Shown here: positions 10,906 to 23,176 of the stretch, piece after piece | Layout of the letters: each line of letters starts with the position of its first letter | Position numbering within the stretch: position 1 is the first letter of the stretch | NCBI RefSeq assembly: GCF_017654505.1 | Contig: NC_054537.1 | Location: 63,671,145-63,735,144 of the forward strand | Source of the DNA: Polyodon spathula | Lineage: Eukaryota > Chordata > Actinopteri > Acipenseriformes > Polyodontidae | DNA length: 64,000 bases | Direction of reading: 5' to 3' | Made by a program: the position numbers and the translations under genes | Notes under the pieces: generated by a model | Databases searched by the model: none | The model's input: the letters and a program-made list of their open reading frames with translations, nothing else | Told to the model about the DNA's origin: nothing

Positions 10906-12791
10906 CGGTATGTTTTTAATGGGGTTTGTGTGCCTCTGTATTTGTTTTCAATAACAAGAAAGGACATATTGCCCTAATAAAATGTGCTGTAAAAGCTAAG
11001 GACTCACACGCACATACATTTTCTGAGAGAAATGTTTTTTTTTTTTACAATTCTACAGGTAAACTGCTGCATCTTGGTCCCTTTGCTGTAGGTGACATGG
11101 TCAGATTACAGCTGGACCATTGAAGTTTGGACTGCAACACATAAGGTGGTTAGGATCTAGAAAACAGCAACAATCTTTCACCTATATACATGATTATCTT
11201 TGAAATATCTGCAAATTCTAATTTAAGGTATAAAATACAATAAATAATTCAATTCAATAGAGTAAAGAGCAGTGATAGTATTGCTTGAGCTAATAACAGG
11301 AGATTTTTTTAAAAAAACCTGGGCTAGCACTCCTTTAAGGACTGAAATATGTTTTTGGAAAGAGAAAAAAAAATAATGACACCCATAGAAGTGCAAAAAG
11401 ATAGTATATATAGCCTGTGAATGTTTTCACCTTTAAATTTTTTACAACCGTATCCTTTGAAAAACAATCGATATTGGACAGGATGTGGCCAATCTGTTGT
11501 GTTTGACTCTCTTGTTTATTAAAAACAGCTGCCATACATTTATGTGGACGCAGTAAAAAGCCAGACACAGTTTGTTTGGTTTCCTTTTCTTTTCTAAAAT
11601 ACTTCCACTAATGTTATTCTTTCTATTTTTAAACTACCCTGCTAGACATTGATAATCAGTGATGAAATTAAGCTATGTGACCTATTGTGTCAATGCCAAT
11701 ACAGGTAAATACCCTTGTCATTATTCCTTTAAGGACTGTCAAGGACCTTACACCTCTAACCTGATACTGATCTGACTTGATTCCATGGATTGTCATATAC
11801 GTATCTTTACGTTCTAAACATGTGCTAACAGTTTCGATGATAATCTTGATTTTTTTTTTCTCTATATATTTGCGATCACGAAAACAAATTTCAAATGGAA
11901 AACAACTCTGTCAATGGCATCATTGTCCAAATATGACACCACTGGTGTAAATACAATGATTCAGAACTTTACAAAAGGCAATGCAAAATCTTTGCTGTAA
12001 GAAAAGCTCAAAAGAAGTGTATTGCACAATGCTAAGACACACACAACAGCCAAAGCCTCTTTGTCAGCATTGGCCTGTTTAAGCGCTAAGACAAGTAAAT
12101 TACAGTTAGAGGTGGAAGTTAGAGGACTGAATGAAATATGTCGCCCTTCTCGTTCGATCACAGTGCTGCCTCCATCTGCTGCCACCAACAGTCGTATATG
12201 GTAAAAGGCAAGCTAAGTCATAAAATTTTGGACCTGCAGTAAGACTTTAAATGGCCAACTGCTGCCAGATTTCTTTCAACTCTGCAAACATTTTAATTAC
12301 CCATAACTGAGTGCTGCTACTGGTTGCTAGGGCGACATCCTTTTGCTAGCTTCTGCAAACATTTATTGGTTGTTCTTTTGTTGTGTGTAACTGTACCTGC
12401 ACTTTGTGACAAAATATTTCACTGGAAAAAAACTTGTCTACTTGCCAAAAAAAGATTACATTTACCAGTGTTTCCACCCTTGCTGGGGAAGACTGCACAA
12501 ATAGCAAGACTTTTTGTGGCATCATGTAGCTGCAATGTTTTTTTGAATAATGACAATATAGTTTCATGTCTAGCGATAAAGCGCCAAAATGTTGCAAAAG
12601 GAATCTTCCAAAACAATAAGACATTTATTGCTAAAACAGGGTATGGTAGGTTACAGCAATTCTGCAAGTTACTCACAGAGACTGCACACAACAGTAATTC
12701 CAACTATTCTTAGCTAGCTCACAGCGGCGTGAAAAGACAGCACTGGGCAAAATGTACACACAGTTGTCGTACGACACACATTGAGTTTTAC
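10906..12791. other. non-coding stretch, nothing firmly recognised
   Basis: Overlapping ORFs of 60-129 codons on both strands at 11.9-12.7 kb show no recognisable domain and look like chance open frames. No element ends were identified. Confidence 0.45.
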
Positions 12792-13142
12792 AGGTGTTGT
12801 CTGAAGAGGTGTGTATTATTATTATTATTATTATTAGGTGGTATTATTACTGGGCAGTTCATACAAAAAATACATATCAAGGATTACAGTACAATTAAGA
12901 GCAAATTACAGTGACTTCAGTCCTAACAAGAGCAAATGGAACAAGGAGATATTGGGGCAGTTCAAGAGAGGCAGGGATAGTTACATCAGGGTTAGATACG
13001 AGTGCAGGTGAAATACAAAATACTACAGATTGGTTAATTGCAGGATTAAATACAGTAAAATAGGGAGCAGATAAACGCAAGTTAAAGTGCATTAAAGGCA
13101 GAGTGAGATGAGGTTGAGTTGGAGGTGTTGTCTGAAGAGGTG
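12792..13142 (-). mobile_element. LINE 3'-end or SINE-like insertion with 20-bp flanking repeat and (AAT)n tail
   Basis: A perfect 20-bp direct repeat, AGGTGTTGTCTGAAGAGGTG, lies at 12792-12811 and 13123-13142. Between them is 311 bp that on the minus strand ends in an (AAT)n tail (12812-12835 on the plus strand) next to the flanking repeat, the arrangement left by target-primed reverse transcription. The body resembles a CR1/L2-type 3' untranslated region. The target is the end of the LINE that continues to 14.8 kb. Alternatively the repeated 20-mer could belong to a LINE tandem duplication. Confidence 0.55.
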
Positions 13143-14815
13143 GTGCCGGAAGGTGTCAGTCTGACATCAAGGCATTCACTGTGGGGCGAGTAGAAGGAGT
13201 CTTGCAACTGGATACAGCCAGTCTTCTAGTGCAGGTGATCGGGAGCCAGTGGAGTGTAGTGAGAGCAGTCTGGAGGTAACTGGGTGCAGTCTGATCAAGG
13301 CATCAGTAGGCGAGTACAAGAGTCTTGAACTGGATACGAGTGGTGATCGGGAGCCAGTGGAGTGAGTGGAGCAGCGGAGTAGTGTGGGAGAAGTGAGGCA
13401 GAGAGAACACCAGATGTGCAACGGAGTTCAGGATGAACTGTACCGGACAGGTGGTGGACGCAGGGAGGCCGTAGAGTAGTTGGTGAGGAAGGGTTGGATT
13501 CTCCGTATGTTGCTCAGGAAGAATAGGCAGGTGCGTGCTAGAGTGGAGACGTGTTTGGAGTAGGAAAGGCAGGGGTCCAGGGTTACTCCAAGATTCTTGA
13601 CTGAGGAGGAGGGAGAGAGCGTGGAAAATTCCAAAGGAATGAAGATTATCAAAGGAGGGGGAAGATGAGGAGGGGAAGAAAAGGAGGTCAGATTTAGAAA
13701 GGTTGAGTTTGAGGTGATGTGAGTGCATACAGGAGGAGATATCAGACAGAGAGGTAGAGATATGGGAGGGGATGGTGGGGTCAGGGGGGGGGGGCGAGGA
13801 GAGGAAGATCTGAGCATCATCAGTATAAAAATGGTATAAGAAACTATAAGATGCGATGACGGGGCAGAGGACAGCAGAGGACCCAAGACTGATCCTTAGG
13901 GGACTCCTGTTGAGAGACGGTGAGGTGTAGAGGTTGAGCTGCACCAGGTTACCTGGAAGATGCGGTCAGAGAGTTAGGAGGAGAAATATGCCAGAGCAGT
14001 GCCGGAGATTCGCAAGTCAACGAGAGAGGATAGGAGAATAGAGTGATCGACAGTGTCAAAGGTAGCAGAAAGATCGAGGAGAATAGGACAGAGGAGAGAG
14101 AGGCAGCAGTTTCAGTGGAGTGAGCAGAGCAGAAACCAGATTGAAGAGGGTCGAGCAGAGAGTGGTTAGACAGGAAAGCAGAGAGCTGGCGATGTACTGA
14201 CCGCTCCAGGGTTTTAGAGAGGAAGGGTAAGAGGGAGACAGGATGGTAGTTTTAGGGGGAGGTGCAGTCAAAGGTAGGTTTTTTGAGGAGGGGGGTGATA
14301 GAGGCTTGTTTGAAGGCAGAAGGAAAGAGGTCAGAGAGAGGTGTTGAGAAGGGGAGTGGTGTAAGAGCAGCAGCTTGAAAGAGGTGAGTGGGGAGGGGGT
14401 CCAAGGTGCATGTGTTGGGTTTGTGGCCCTGGAGGAGGGAGGAGAGGTCAGAGTCTAAGAGGGGAGAGAAAGTGGAGAAGGAGAGTTAGTAGTGGTGACA
14501 GAGGGTGTTGGGGTGGGGAGGGAGGTAGAGGTGTTAAAGAGTTTGTGGGTATCAGAGATTTTAGAGGAGAAAAGAGAGGTAAAGTCGTCAGAGGAGATTG
14601 AGGTGAGAGGTGGAGGGAGGAGGGTTGAGGGAGGAGAAGGTAGAGAAAAGTTTCAAGGGGTTGTTAGTGGAGGATTGGATAATAGATTTGAATTTGGAGC
14701 ATTTAGCAAAGGAGACAGTAGAGGAGAAGGAGGAGAGCAGGGAATGGTAGAGGTCTAGGGCAACAGTGTTTGGTTCTCTTCCATTTCTTTGAAGCAAAGT
14801 GCAGTGTACCCTTAA
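13143..14815 (-). mobile_element. CR1/L2-clade LINE relic, reverse transcriptase region
   Basis: Minus-strand frames give, from 5' to 3', [17 protein letters not shown] and [12 protein letters not shown] reverse-transcriptase motifs (about 14.24-14.1 kb). Next comes the catalytic motif as YTDD (codons 13816-13827; canonical YADD), then HHLKLNLSKSDLL, NLGVTLDP, NIRRI.PFL, LLYGLPAST, and finally LHWLPITTRIQFKTL near 13.32 kb. This order and the final LHWLP motif are characteristic of CR1/L2-type non-LTR elements of fish. The reading jumps between frames (13303-13944, 13428-13886, 14056-14271), so it is a pseudogene. Sequence at 14.3-14.8 kb is purine-rich and continues the element upstream; no endonuclease domain was recognised. 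Confidence 0.82.
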
Positions 14816-16330
14816 AGAGAGCCTTGTATGGCTGGAGATCTAATTTTAAAAGGTGTCAATATAATTTTTAAAATTATTATCAAAAGAGATGTGTATTTTA
14901 AATGTAATAGGCTTTTAGGGTATGGGGCTATACTAAGGTCACAATGAGATCTCTGAGCAGTATTTTTGTTTGTTTTTGCCGATAGCTTACATTCCTGTGT
15001 TAGCTAGTTAATAAATGCCTTGCATGGCATTTCTCTTGACTGTTACCCATCATCCTTGCATGTCTTGGATGGGACCAACAAAGGCTTTTGTTTTTTATTG
15101 CTTATTTATTTTACTTATTATACTGAAAAATAACAGCATTTTACAAATGCATTGTGCTCTGAGTGTATTGAACTGAACTTTGTTTAAACAAAAGTCAAAT
15201 CCAGGTGGAAAACAACTAACTAAAGATCTGCTGAAAATATTACTATTTTCATATTTATTTTAAATTTTAAACAATGGTAATTACCTTTTATCTATTCATG
15301 GCATGCTGTTTTTATTCTGATGAAGAGACCCCCGTAAGCCTGTTTCTTGCAAACAGACATAGTAGCGTAGTTTTGAGCAATTCTCCAAGTGGAGTCCGCA
15401 GAGGGTTTGTTTTGTTTGTTTGTTTGTTTTTGTCGTAGGGGTGTAGTACAGTATACTGTAGGTGTGTAAAGGTTTTAATATTCTGTATATTTCCCTTTTT
15501 TGTTACACATTTCATGCATCAATATTATACTCTTGAACAATCACAACTGATACTGTCTTTGGCTTTATGGTGTATATTATGGAAGTGTGTAATGGAAATA
15601 TTATAGAGGTGTTTTTGTAATGTTTTGATATTTTGGAATGCAGTGGAGTTCAGCAAGCGGTCAACATGTTCATTAGGCTTCATAAAGTGAAGGATCCAGA
15701 AAAGGTCAAGAAGGAGGGTAATTCCATTTGGTGTCAAATTTTCATAACTCGCCTCAGTCACATTTATGACATACTCTCATGTGAGGGGTCAGGAAATATA
15801 CCCACTAGACTTCCCTGATGAAAAATGAATGGCACTTTGTCGCACTAAATGACACCCTCATACAGTTAGAGCCAAGGTCAACTGTACATATTAACATTGC
15901 TTATAATAACATTCCTATATAGAGTGAAGAGGTATAGTACAAACACTATTTTATCTCCAAACTTTATTATCTAGCTATAGCCAACTTCCAATGTTGAGTC
16001 CTTGGTATACAGCACACACAGGCAGCATGCATATACAACTCATTTAATACAATTATTGTATATTCTATCCCTGTGTTTAAATGAGGGAACACAATCACAT
16101 GTGAAAATTTGAAAGTAATGTAGATTCCATTAGCTTAAATATGCATATGGTTTTAACGCAATGTTAGGGTCTGCAGCAACTTATGAACACAACTAATGGT
16201 TCTGAAATGTATATATTTAAAGCAAGCATGCATCAGTAGCCAATTCAATACTTTCCATTGTACTCTATAACCAGAGGTTCACATAATTTTTAGTGTAAGT
16301 TTCTCACTTCAGTACCAGCGGATTGAGAGT
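14816..16330. other. non-coding stretch, nothing recognised
   Basis: AT-rich sequence with a short (TTTG)n run near 15410-15431. ORFs of 60-78 codons at 15.3-15.8 kb show no known domain. Confidence 0.5.
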
Positions 16331-17188
16331 CCTGCATTGGGTTGGGTACCAATAGGTACCTCTGGGTGATCTGCAAAAGCAGGTTGGGTTCGGATCAGAA
16401 TGTTCTCTTTTTCCGCGTTTTTCGGTTCTGTTCAGTAATTTTCAGGTCAGGCTCAGGTCTGAATTTGAATAACGTTTTCTGTCCTTCCGCGTACTCACCT
16501 GTAACCCTTTCCCAAATAATGCATTAGAAGGTAAATGTACTAGTATGTCCTGCATTAAAGCAAGAGGCGATTGGGGAGGTTTGACTAGCAGTGCTCTTGC
16601 TTGTTTGATACATTACAAGATCCTTTTATCACGTCTGCTTGGAGATATAAAAAATGTCTGTGGACGAGGTGAAACAAGAGATAGCGCAGGGTTTATATCA
16701 TGTAGTGGATAATAGTTTGAGAGGTAAATCAGAAGTGTGGAATTATTTTGGAATCATAGTGAATGAAAATAATGAACATGTGACTGGATTTGTTGCTTGT
16801 AAAACCTGTCTTTATGTTTGTGTACAACAGCCTCATCTCTGCGAAAGCACAGGTGTAGCTCCCTTTCAACTGGTGGCACAAAAGGAATAGACAGTTATTT
16901 TATAGTAAAGTAAGTAGAGAGTTAATATGTTATAATATTAATATATATCCAGACCACAAGAGAGAGCTACCACGTTGCATAACCTGTTGTGTAAACTCAA
17001 TCTGTGGAGAATGGCAGAGACATCTGTGTGTGAATGTAAGAGTGTGAGAGAGTCAGTCAGCGCAGGCAGTAGCTAAAGGACAAACACTTGCAGGTTTGGG
17101 TTGGGTTGCACGTCTTACTAAAGCAGGTCGAGTCCTGTAGTAGAGGGTCCGGGTTGGAAGCAGGTTGTAAAAATCGGACCCACACAGG
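16331..17188 (+). mobile_element. hAT-type relic with BED zinc-finger exon
   Basis: The plus-strand ORF 16654-16890 begins with a helical-looking leader and then SEVWNYFGIIV and FVACKTC. This is the W..F and CxxC half of a BED zinc finger as found at the N-terminus of hAT transposases. After CKTC the frame slips and the second pair of zinc ligands is not in frame. GGGT(T/C)GGGT-type subterminal motifs lie at both ends (16337-16350; 17097-17107 and 17148-17156), and the ends CCTGCATTGGG / CCCACACAGG are weakly inverted. No convincing 8-bp target duplication was found, so the boundaries are approximate. No catalytic domain is present. Confidence 0.5.
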
Positions 17189-18699
17189 ACACAGGAAATG
17201 ATTCGGTATGCACCGAAATAGGGGTCGTCATCCAAGTCGCTGTGTAGCTCCGCCTCCTCCTCCAGCAGTTCAAACAGTTGGGATGGCAGTGTCAGAGACA
17301 ACAACAATATGTAAAAAGGCAGATAAATTAATCCTGTTTTAAATACCATGCCCACCTGTAACAATTACTATATTCACACAATTATTGTTTTGAGATTCAG
17401 CTTTTGTTAGTGAGCTCCCCTAAATCCCTTGTTTAGAAAGATACAGGGTATTAATGATTGTGACAGTGCAGCTGTCTGATACTACCTGATTTTTTTATAA
17501 GATGCCTGTATTTGTAAATTTTTTAGTTTTTATGCAAAATGCCCCGTCTGTGTTCTCTCTACACTGCATTTGTTGGAAGAAATGCGCGTCTTTTGTTGAG
17601 AATTGCTTTCTGATTTTGTTTTAAATTAGAACCCTAGTTTTGTTTTCAAAAGCAAAACCTGTTTTTGGACTTGTTTTGCCACTTATTGGTCTGGATATTG
17701 AAATAATTTTAGCATTTTTAGTTTTAATTTTATTTTAATTTAGTTAGATTAACTGCAGTTTTCCATAATTGGCTGAACTCTAGCCCCTCCTCCTTCCCTG
17801 TGCCTTCTGAGCCAGCAAATCGCGTCCTGTTTATTTATTTATTTTTTTTTTGAAAGACCCACTTAAATTTTTTTGTAACTTGAAGCCCTATTCTTTCATT
17901 TTAAAATACAGAATAACATAAACTTGATTTAGGGCTGCATTGTTTACTAATCAGGGTGTAGTTTTACTGAAATCTGTGATAAAAAGCAGGCACTGTAGAG
18001 TATGTGTGTAGATAAGTGGAAAAAATCCTCTTTTAAATGCATGAAACTCTGAGGCACTGACACAACAAAATGTGAAAAAAGTTCATAAACTGGATAAATA
18101 TACAATGAAATATGGAAAAATATCTATCCAGTAGTAGATTTCTAGAGACAATGGCATTTGCTCTTTGCTTAGTTGTTTATTTATGTGTATTTAATCATTG
18201 CAGTAACCAAGTGTTCAGTCTGATACATTTGGGACACCCTGGGAAATAAACTGTAACAACTTATTAGTTTATGCAGACGTTGAAATAAAATAAAGTAAAA
18301 ATTGTGTAATACTGTTCATTGATTGTATGCATGCAAATTAACTAAAAACTGTAGTATTATTACAAAACCCTCAGAGTACTGAAAACAAGAATGCTGACAG
18401 GCATTTCACTTGCATGTTGTTGTACTAAGTCCATGGTATTAATAGTGTATGTCACACTATTACTGTAAACTGACTAGTATATAAAAACAAAAACTTGTAT
18501 TCTCTGACCTACTGTACTGTGCAGCACATGGGCCTTCAAAGAAATGGATTGTCTACAGCTTTGAAGTAAAAGGCTGTAGATGTCAATCTCATTACAGATG
18601 AAAATGCAGCTGCTGTTGATCTTATGCTTGTATTGATTGCCCGTCCTCGGGTTGCAATAGAGACCTGGCCCATTGTTTACTAAATACAGTATTCTGTTC
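17189..18699. other. non-coding stretch, nothing recognised
   Basis: No transposon ends or coding signal. An acidic reading frame on the minus strand (17053-17364, LEEEAELHSDLDDD) has no recognised domain and overlaps the hAT relic. Confidence 0.45.
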
Positions 18700-18960
18700 A
18701 CTACATCAATTACCCTGACCCGCGCTGCCCTAAAACCTGCTCTTCTTGCCCATTTATGGTGACAGCTGTCATACTAATGAATTCATGTTGAAATTCTAAT
18801 TAAACCATTATCCAAAAGGGAGCCCTTCTGGTTTTCTCTGTCTCAAATGGCAGGGGCACTTGATTTGTGATTGCAAACCTCCAGCTTACTTACGACAGTG
18901 GCTTTTGAAAACACAAAGATTGTGGACAAACAAGCCGATCTCTTAAACATTGCCAGGATT
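18700..18960. promoter_or_regulatory. candidate conserved enhancer with TALE-type palindrome
   Basis: A repeat-free block contains the 12-bp perfect palindrome TGACAGCTGTCA at 18760-18771, two back-to-back TGACAG sites of the kind bound by MEIS/TGIF (TALE) homeoproteins. Within the next 50 bases there are three TAAT cores. No reading frame spans it. The texture fits a developmental conserved non-coding element; binding and conservation are inference. Confidence 0.3.
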
Positions 18961-19885
18961 TCCAATTTTTTTAATTAAGATATTTGAAAAATGTTTTATT
19001 TTTATTTTTTTTTTTTTTTTTTTTTTTTTTTAGCTCAACCAGTTTAACTGCTTAGAGCGTCGCAATGCCTGTACTTACAGGTGTTTGGAGAGGGACATTG
19101 TGGTGTTGCTGCAATGCAGATGAAGTGAATTTCTTTGTTGAGACCCAGTGTAACAGGCAGTGCTGTGAGATGCACTGCTGTCAGATTCTAATTCCTGCAG
19201 GTGAGGTTAAATCTCTTCACTGGCTCATTTACTAAAGACCTTCTATAAAGGGCAGGATTGATGGTTCAGATTCTATAGGTGATGTTGATCAGGATACATC
19301 TTGATCTTCAATCCATCAGGGACAGTGTGCAGGTTGCAGTTGTTGAATGACATTCAAACTGGGATAGAAGGTGGGGTTAAACAGCAACCAAATGGGTTTT
19401 ATTTTTTTGTAAAAAGCTCCACATTTGCTCATACAAATTCGTAATCCTACCAGAATAACATTTTAAAAAATGGGCAACTCTTGTAATAATATATTTAGAA
19501 TTAATTTTGTGTGAAGTTTGTACCCAATTTGCAATTTTTTTCTTTTTTTTTTAGATTTGTTTAGTTTCTTGTTAGTTTTAAAACATTACATTTGTTTGAA
19601 TCATTTCAGAGTAAATTGAGGGAAAGTTTGCTTTTAATGTATGGGTTTAGGGTTTGGGTTTGGGTTTGATATTGTTTGTGGAGTAGCACCCTGTCTATCC
19701 GAATTAATTAATGAATTTGAAGTAAACATGGGATGGTTTCTAGGGAGTAATAAAAATAAGTCTCATCTTTTTCTCATGCTATTTTGGAGTATGCTTTCAC
19801 TGAATTTGGGTTTCCATGTAGTTCTCTTTTAGTGAGAGAAATTCTCCTCCAAGTGCAAATTACCTAACTAATATTAGGAGAGGTG
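18961..19885. other. non-coding stretch with poly-T tract
   Basis: A T tract of about 25 bases lies at 19007-19031, and a short run of TTTGGG-type hexamers is at 19646-19668. No gene or element end was recognised. Confidence 0.5.
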
Positions 19886-20270
19886 GAGGCTATCCTTAAA
19901 ATAGGTTATAGTTATATCATGTTATCATTCAATAGAAATGCAGTAAAACTTGACAGAGGGTGATTTAAGATTATAGAAGTGCATGGGATAATATAGAATC
20001 CCAGACAATTTTGAGGCTACAGAAAAATAGGTGGGATTATGTCATGTTAGCCAATAGCAATACAATACAATTTGAAAAGGATGACGTAAGGTTTGAAAAT
20101 GTATGGAGCAGGCGCCAAAGGCTAAATGAGCCCCACTCGCGGTATACAACCAACACTGATCAGTGTGGTTATTGCACAGTGATTATTTTAATGTAATTTT
20201 TTTTTTTTTTTTACTTTTACAAAATGACTCATAAGTTTAGCCTTCGTAGCCTCTTATGAAGAGCCGCCAC
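19886..20270. repeat. degenerate ~125-bp tandem repeat, possibly the interior of an hAT element
   Basis: Two diverged units align by eye. 19886-20000 has AGGCTAT, AAAATAGG, TCATGTTAT, CAATAGAAATGCAGTA. 20010-20110 has AGGCTAC, AAAATAGG, TCATGTTAG, CAATAGCAATACAATA. Both end near ATG(C/T)ATGG or ATGTATGG. The region closes at 20257-20270 with AGAGCCGCCACTG, which looks like the right end of an hAT element (CAGTGGCGGCTCT inverted). A matching left end was not found. Confidence 0.45.
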
Positions 20271-21319
20271 TGCTTGATGTGTACATAACAGCATATGTAA
20301 ATACTAACTCCTCTGATAGTATAATACAATTTCATATCACATCACATTCTTTTAACCAGTGATTAAGATAATAAGAGAATTAATACTTCTAGAAATGTAA
20401 ACAAAGCAGCTTCACTGACATTAAAAAAATATAAAGTGAATCAAGACTTTGACATTTTATTACTTGTCCTTTCACCAAAAATCTGAAAAAGGTTAGCTTT
20501 TCATTGCTTATATTGATTTTAAAGTGATTATCCTAACCTGAAATAATATATGCATGCTTTCTTTCTTCATAAATATATTTTTTTGATTACCTCCTTTCTT
20601 ACAAGCAAGTATTGAGGTTACTTAATGAACATAGTTTTAATTTGCTTGCATTTTAAAGATTCTAATTTTGATGTTGTTAAATACTCTATCACAGTCTCTG
20701 TGACTCCTGCTATAGCACAATATGACACTTAAAAGCAGACACTTTGTATGAAACTGTTGTATTACATTGTTTGTTTAATATATAATATAGAGATACTATA
20801 TTTTTTCTTTATCATAAATGTGTTTTTTTATCTTTATCTTTGGTCCTCAGCAGCCAGCTCCCTACTCCCTCTTTGATTAGCTTTTAACTTGGCCTGTCAG
20901 GACTCCAGAATCTCAAATTCAGTTAGCCACTGTCTGGGCCTGTGCCAAGGGCTAGCCTTCACTGCTAATGGCAGCCAGCTGAAGGGACACTGAGAGGGCT
21001 TGAATCAAATTTACAGACCAGTAATCAGATTAGACGAGCAGGAGGGCTTTTATATATATATATATATATATATTCTGCTTTGTCTTTTCTTGCCTGGGTC
21101 TCTCATGCACAGGGTGAGTGATGGCCAGAGGATGAGCTGTCAGCATCGGCAGAAAGGGTTGCCTGATCGTCAGCAAAGTGGGCCGCTGAGTGAATTGCGT
21201 CAGGGTGACAATGTTTTGTTTGCGGAGTGGCACTTTGTCCATGCAATGTAAAATTAGGAGTGGGACCAGCGACTGGGAAGGCAAAGAGCTAAATGTCACT
21301 TAGCTCATTCCCAAGAGGC
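20271..21319. promoter_or_regulatory. non-coding stretch with candidate conserved blocks
   Basis: 20840-21045 and 21100-21300 are simple-repeat-free, balanced in composition and rich in homeodomain-like and GATTAG motifs. They are separated by a (TA)n tract at 21050-21073. Frames that cross the tract are artefacts. Regulatory function is conjecture pending alignment. Confidence 0.22.
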
Positions 21320-21359
21320 TTTTTTCTTTTCTTTTCTTTTCTTTTCTTTTCTTTTCTTT
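21320..21359 (+). repeat. (TTTTC)n microsatellite
   Basis: About eight perfect copies of TTTTC follow a short T run. Confidence 0.95.
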
Positions 21360-23025
21360 GTTGTTCAACACTGTACAAACAAACATATTCTGTTTGGCAG
21401 CATATCAGAAATGTACAGTATGTCACTCTCAAATCCTTAACAATATGTGTCCGTCTTTGAAAAATGTGATATACTCAACTACTTTTCCACTACTCTCCAG
21501 GTTGATTTAAAAGCTGAGATCAGGACAGTACTGTAACCGAGATAATGTTGAATTACTTAATCTATTTTGTTTTCTGTCCCAGACCATGAATGATGTTGGA
21601 TCCTTTATTCTGTTATTTATTGCTCTAAATAACACTAATATAGTTTTCACAGGACAAATTGTTTGTATATGTTTAGCATTTCATTGTGCCTTTTCATTTC
21701 GGTAAATGCAGTGTACCGAAACAAAACCTTGTAACACTGATAACCTCTGCTGCAGCAGGTGTCTTTTTGGTTCACAGCAGGCTTGTAGCTGGCAGGTTTC
21801 TGGAGAGGATGTCTTTATCAAGGATGAGACCACCATTTGAGAATGTAAACAAAAAGAATCAGCCTTCTGGTGATGTATGGGGTACTAATTCAGTAAACAG
21901 ACACCAATGAATCACATGTTCCTATTAAATTAAGCTTTTGACACATTCTGACACATTGTGGGACATTGTTTTTAATAGCTTTTTTTTTAAATTTGCATGG
22001 AATACTGTACACAATGTGTGTTTCTTTATCACCATTGTTGTCAGTCACTTTTCCGTACATTCACCATGAGAAACAACGTTTTTTTTTTTTTTTTTTTTAT
22101 CCATGTCCTGAGGGTGAAAGGCCAGGCTACAACCTAATTAACTGAACAACATGTTGGATAATATCCCTGTGGTGCTTTCTAATCAGTAATTGTCAGCAGC
22201 CAGGACTCTTCCCTCCTTCCCTGGATCTGCAGTTGGGCTGAGTCTTTCTTCCTATTTCTCAAATCCTGTAAACAACAACCCCAATTTGCATGTGCCACCT
22301 GTAATGTCCAGTGACTCAGTTGCCAGGAAACTATGAAAGAACGTAGAGCCCAGATAAGTTTTAATATGCCTTTTTTTGTTGTTAGTGTGGCGTGAGCGAA
22401 AAAAGACAGCAACTTTCCCATTAGTGTTACTGTGGAACTATGTCCAGTGGTTGGGGGGGGGGGGCATGTTAATGTTGTCTATGAATTGTCTGTACCAGGG
22501 ATTTGGTTTAAACTCTTTTTGCATCGCTCGTTTGACTTCCATTCACCAAGCTTCTCCCATGGTTTGATGTATAGCAGTTCAGGTACCATCCTAGGAGGAG
22601 ACTTATTAACTATGACCTTGCGTTCCCCCTCAGCTCGATTTAGAACAGGAGCAGGCTGCAGGAATAACTTTGCAATCTCTCCCACACTTTGGAGGTGCTA
22701 GGCTATAGTTATACTGCCAAATACTGTCTTTCTTTTAGGGTGCTTTTGTGTGTTTGTCCTTGGTACCTTTATAGAACTCATTTTCCAGTAGACAATAAAA
22801 GTCTGTGTTAGTGATTTCTTAGTTAGTGGCAAGTACTGTAATGAAGGTACTTAGGAAAACATCTCAGGATAATAACTCAACATTTTGACTCAATAGCTCT
22901 AGCAGCACTTTACCAGGTGAGCTATCTGAGGCTCCTGCAGCCAAGCTGGTAGGAGTTCTGTATAGTATTAGCCTGTTCGAACATTTTCCTGTCATCCATA
23001 TCACTGTATATATTAAGTACTTTGT
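21360..23025. other. non-coding stretch; one candidate conserved block
   Basis: Contains a T tract (22080-22099) and a (G)12 run (22453-22464). 22140-22440 is repeat-free with TCTAATCAGTAATTGTCAGC near 22178 and AATTTGCATGTGCCACCTGT near 22284 (octamer and E-box-like), a weak candidate regulatory element. Nothing else was recognised. Confidence 0.3.
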
Positions 23026-23029
23026 ATAA

Positions 23030-23176
23030 TACAGTAGTCTCTGCATATAGGAACACCTCCTAAGAGAACACTTTGGCTAAGCGAACAACCTTGTGGTGAA
23101 ACTGATTTTTCCCATTGTAAATGCTCCACCTAAAGGAACAGGAACTTCGCTTAAAAGAACATCTGATACAGTACTG
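23030..23176 (+). mobile_element. Tigger/mariner-like short element or TIR fragment
   Basis: Begins ACAGTAGTCTCTGCATATAGG and continues with repeated AAGAGAACAC, CTAAGCGAAC, CTAAAGGAAC and TTAAAAGAAC motifs, ending GATACAGTACTG. This serial GAAC pattern is the signature of Tigger/pogo-type terminal sequence, where TAACGAAC motifs recur. No transposase is present. Confidence 0.4.

Noticed and set aside
12022..12713. Overlapping ORFs on both strands (60-129 codons)
   Set aside because: Open on several frames at once, no domain, no splice or promoter context; most likely chance.
14410..14758. Gly/Arg/Glu-rich plus-strand ORFs
   Set aside because: Shadow frames of a purine-rich stretch on the antisense of a minus-strand LINE.
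17053..17364. Acidic 103-codon minus-strand ORF, considered as a host exon
   Set aside because: No splice context or domain recognised, and it overlaps subterminal sequence of an hAT relic.
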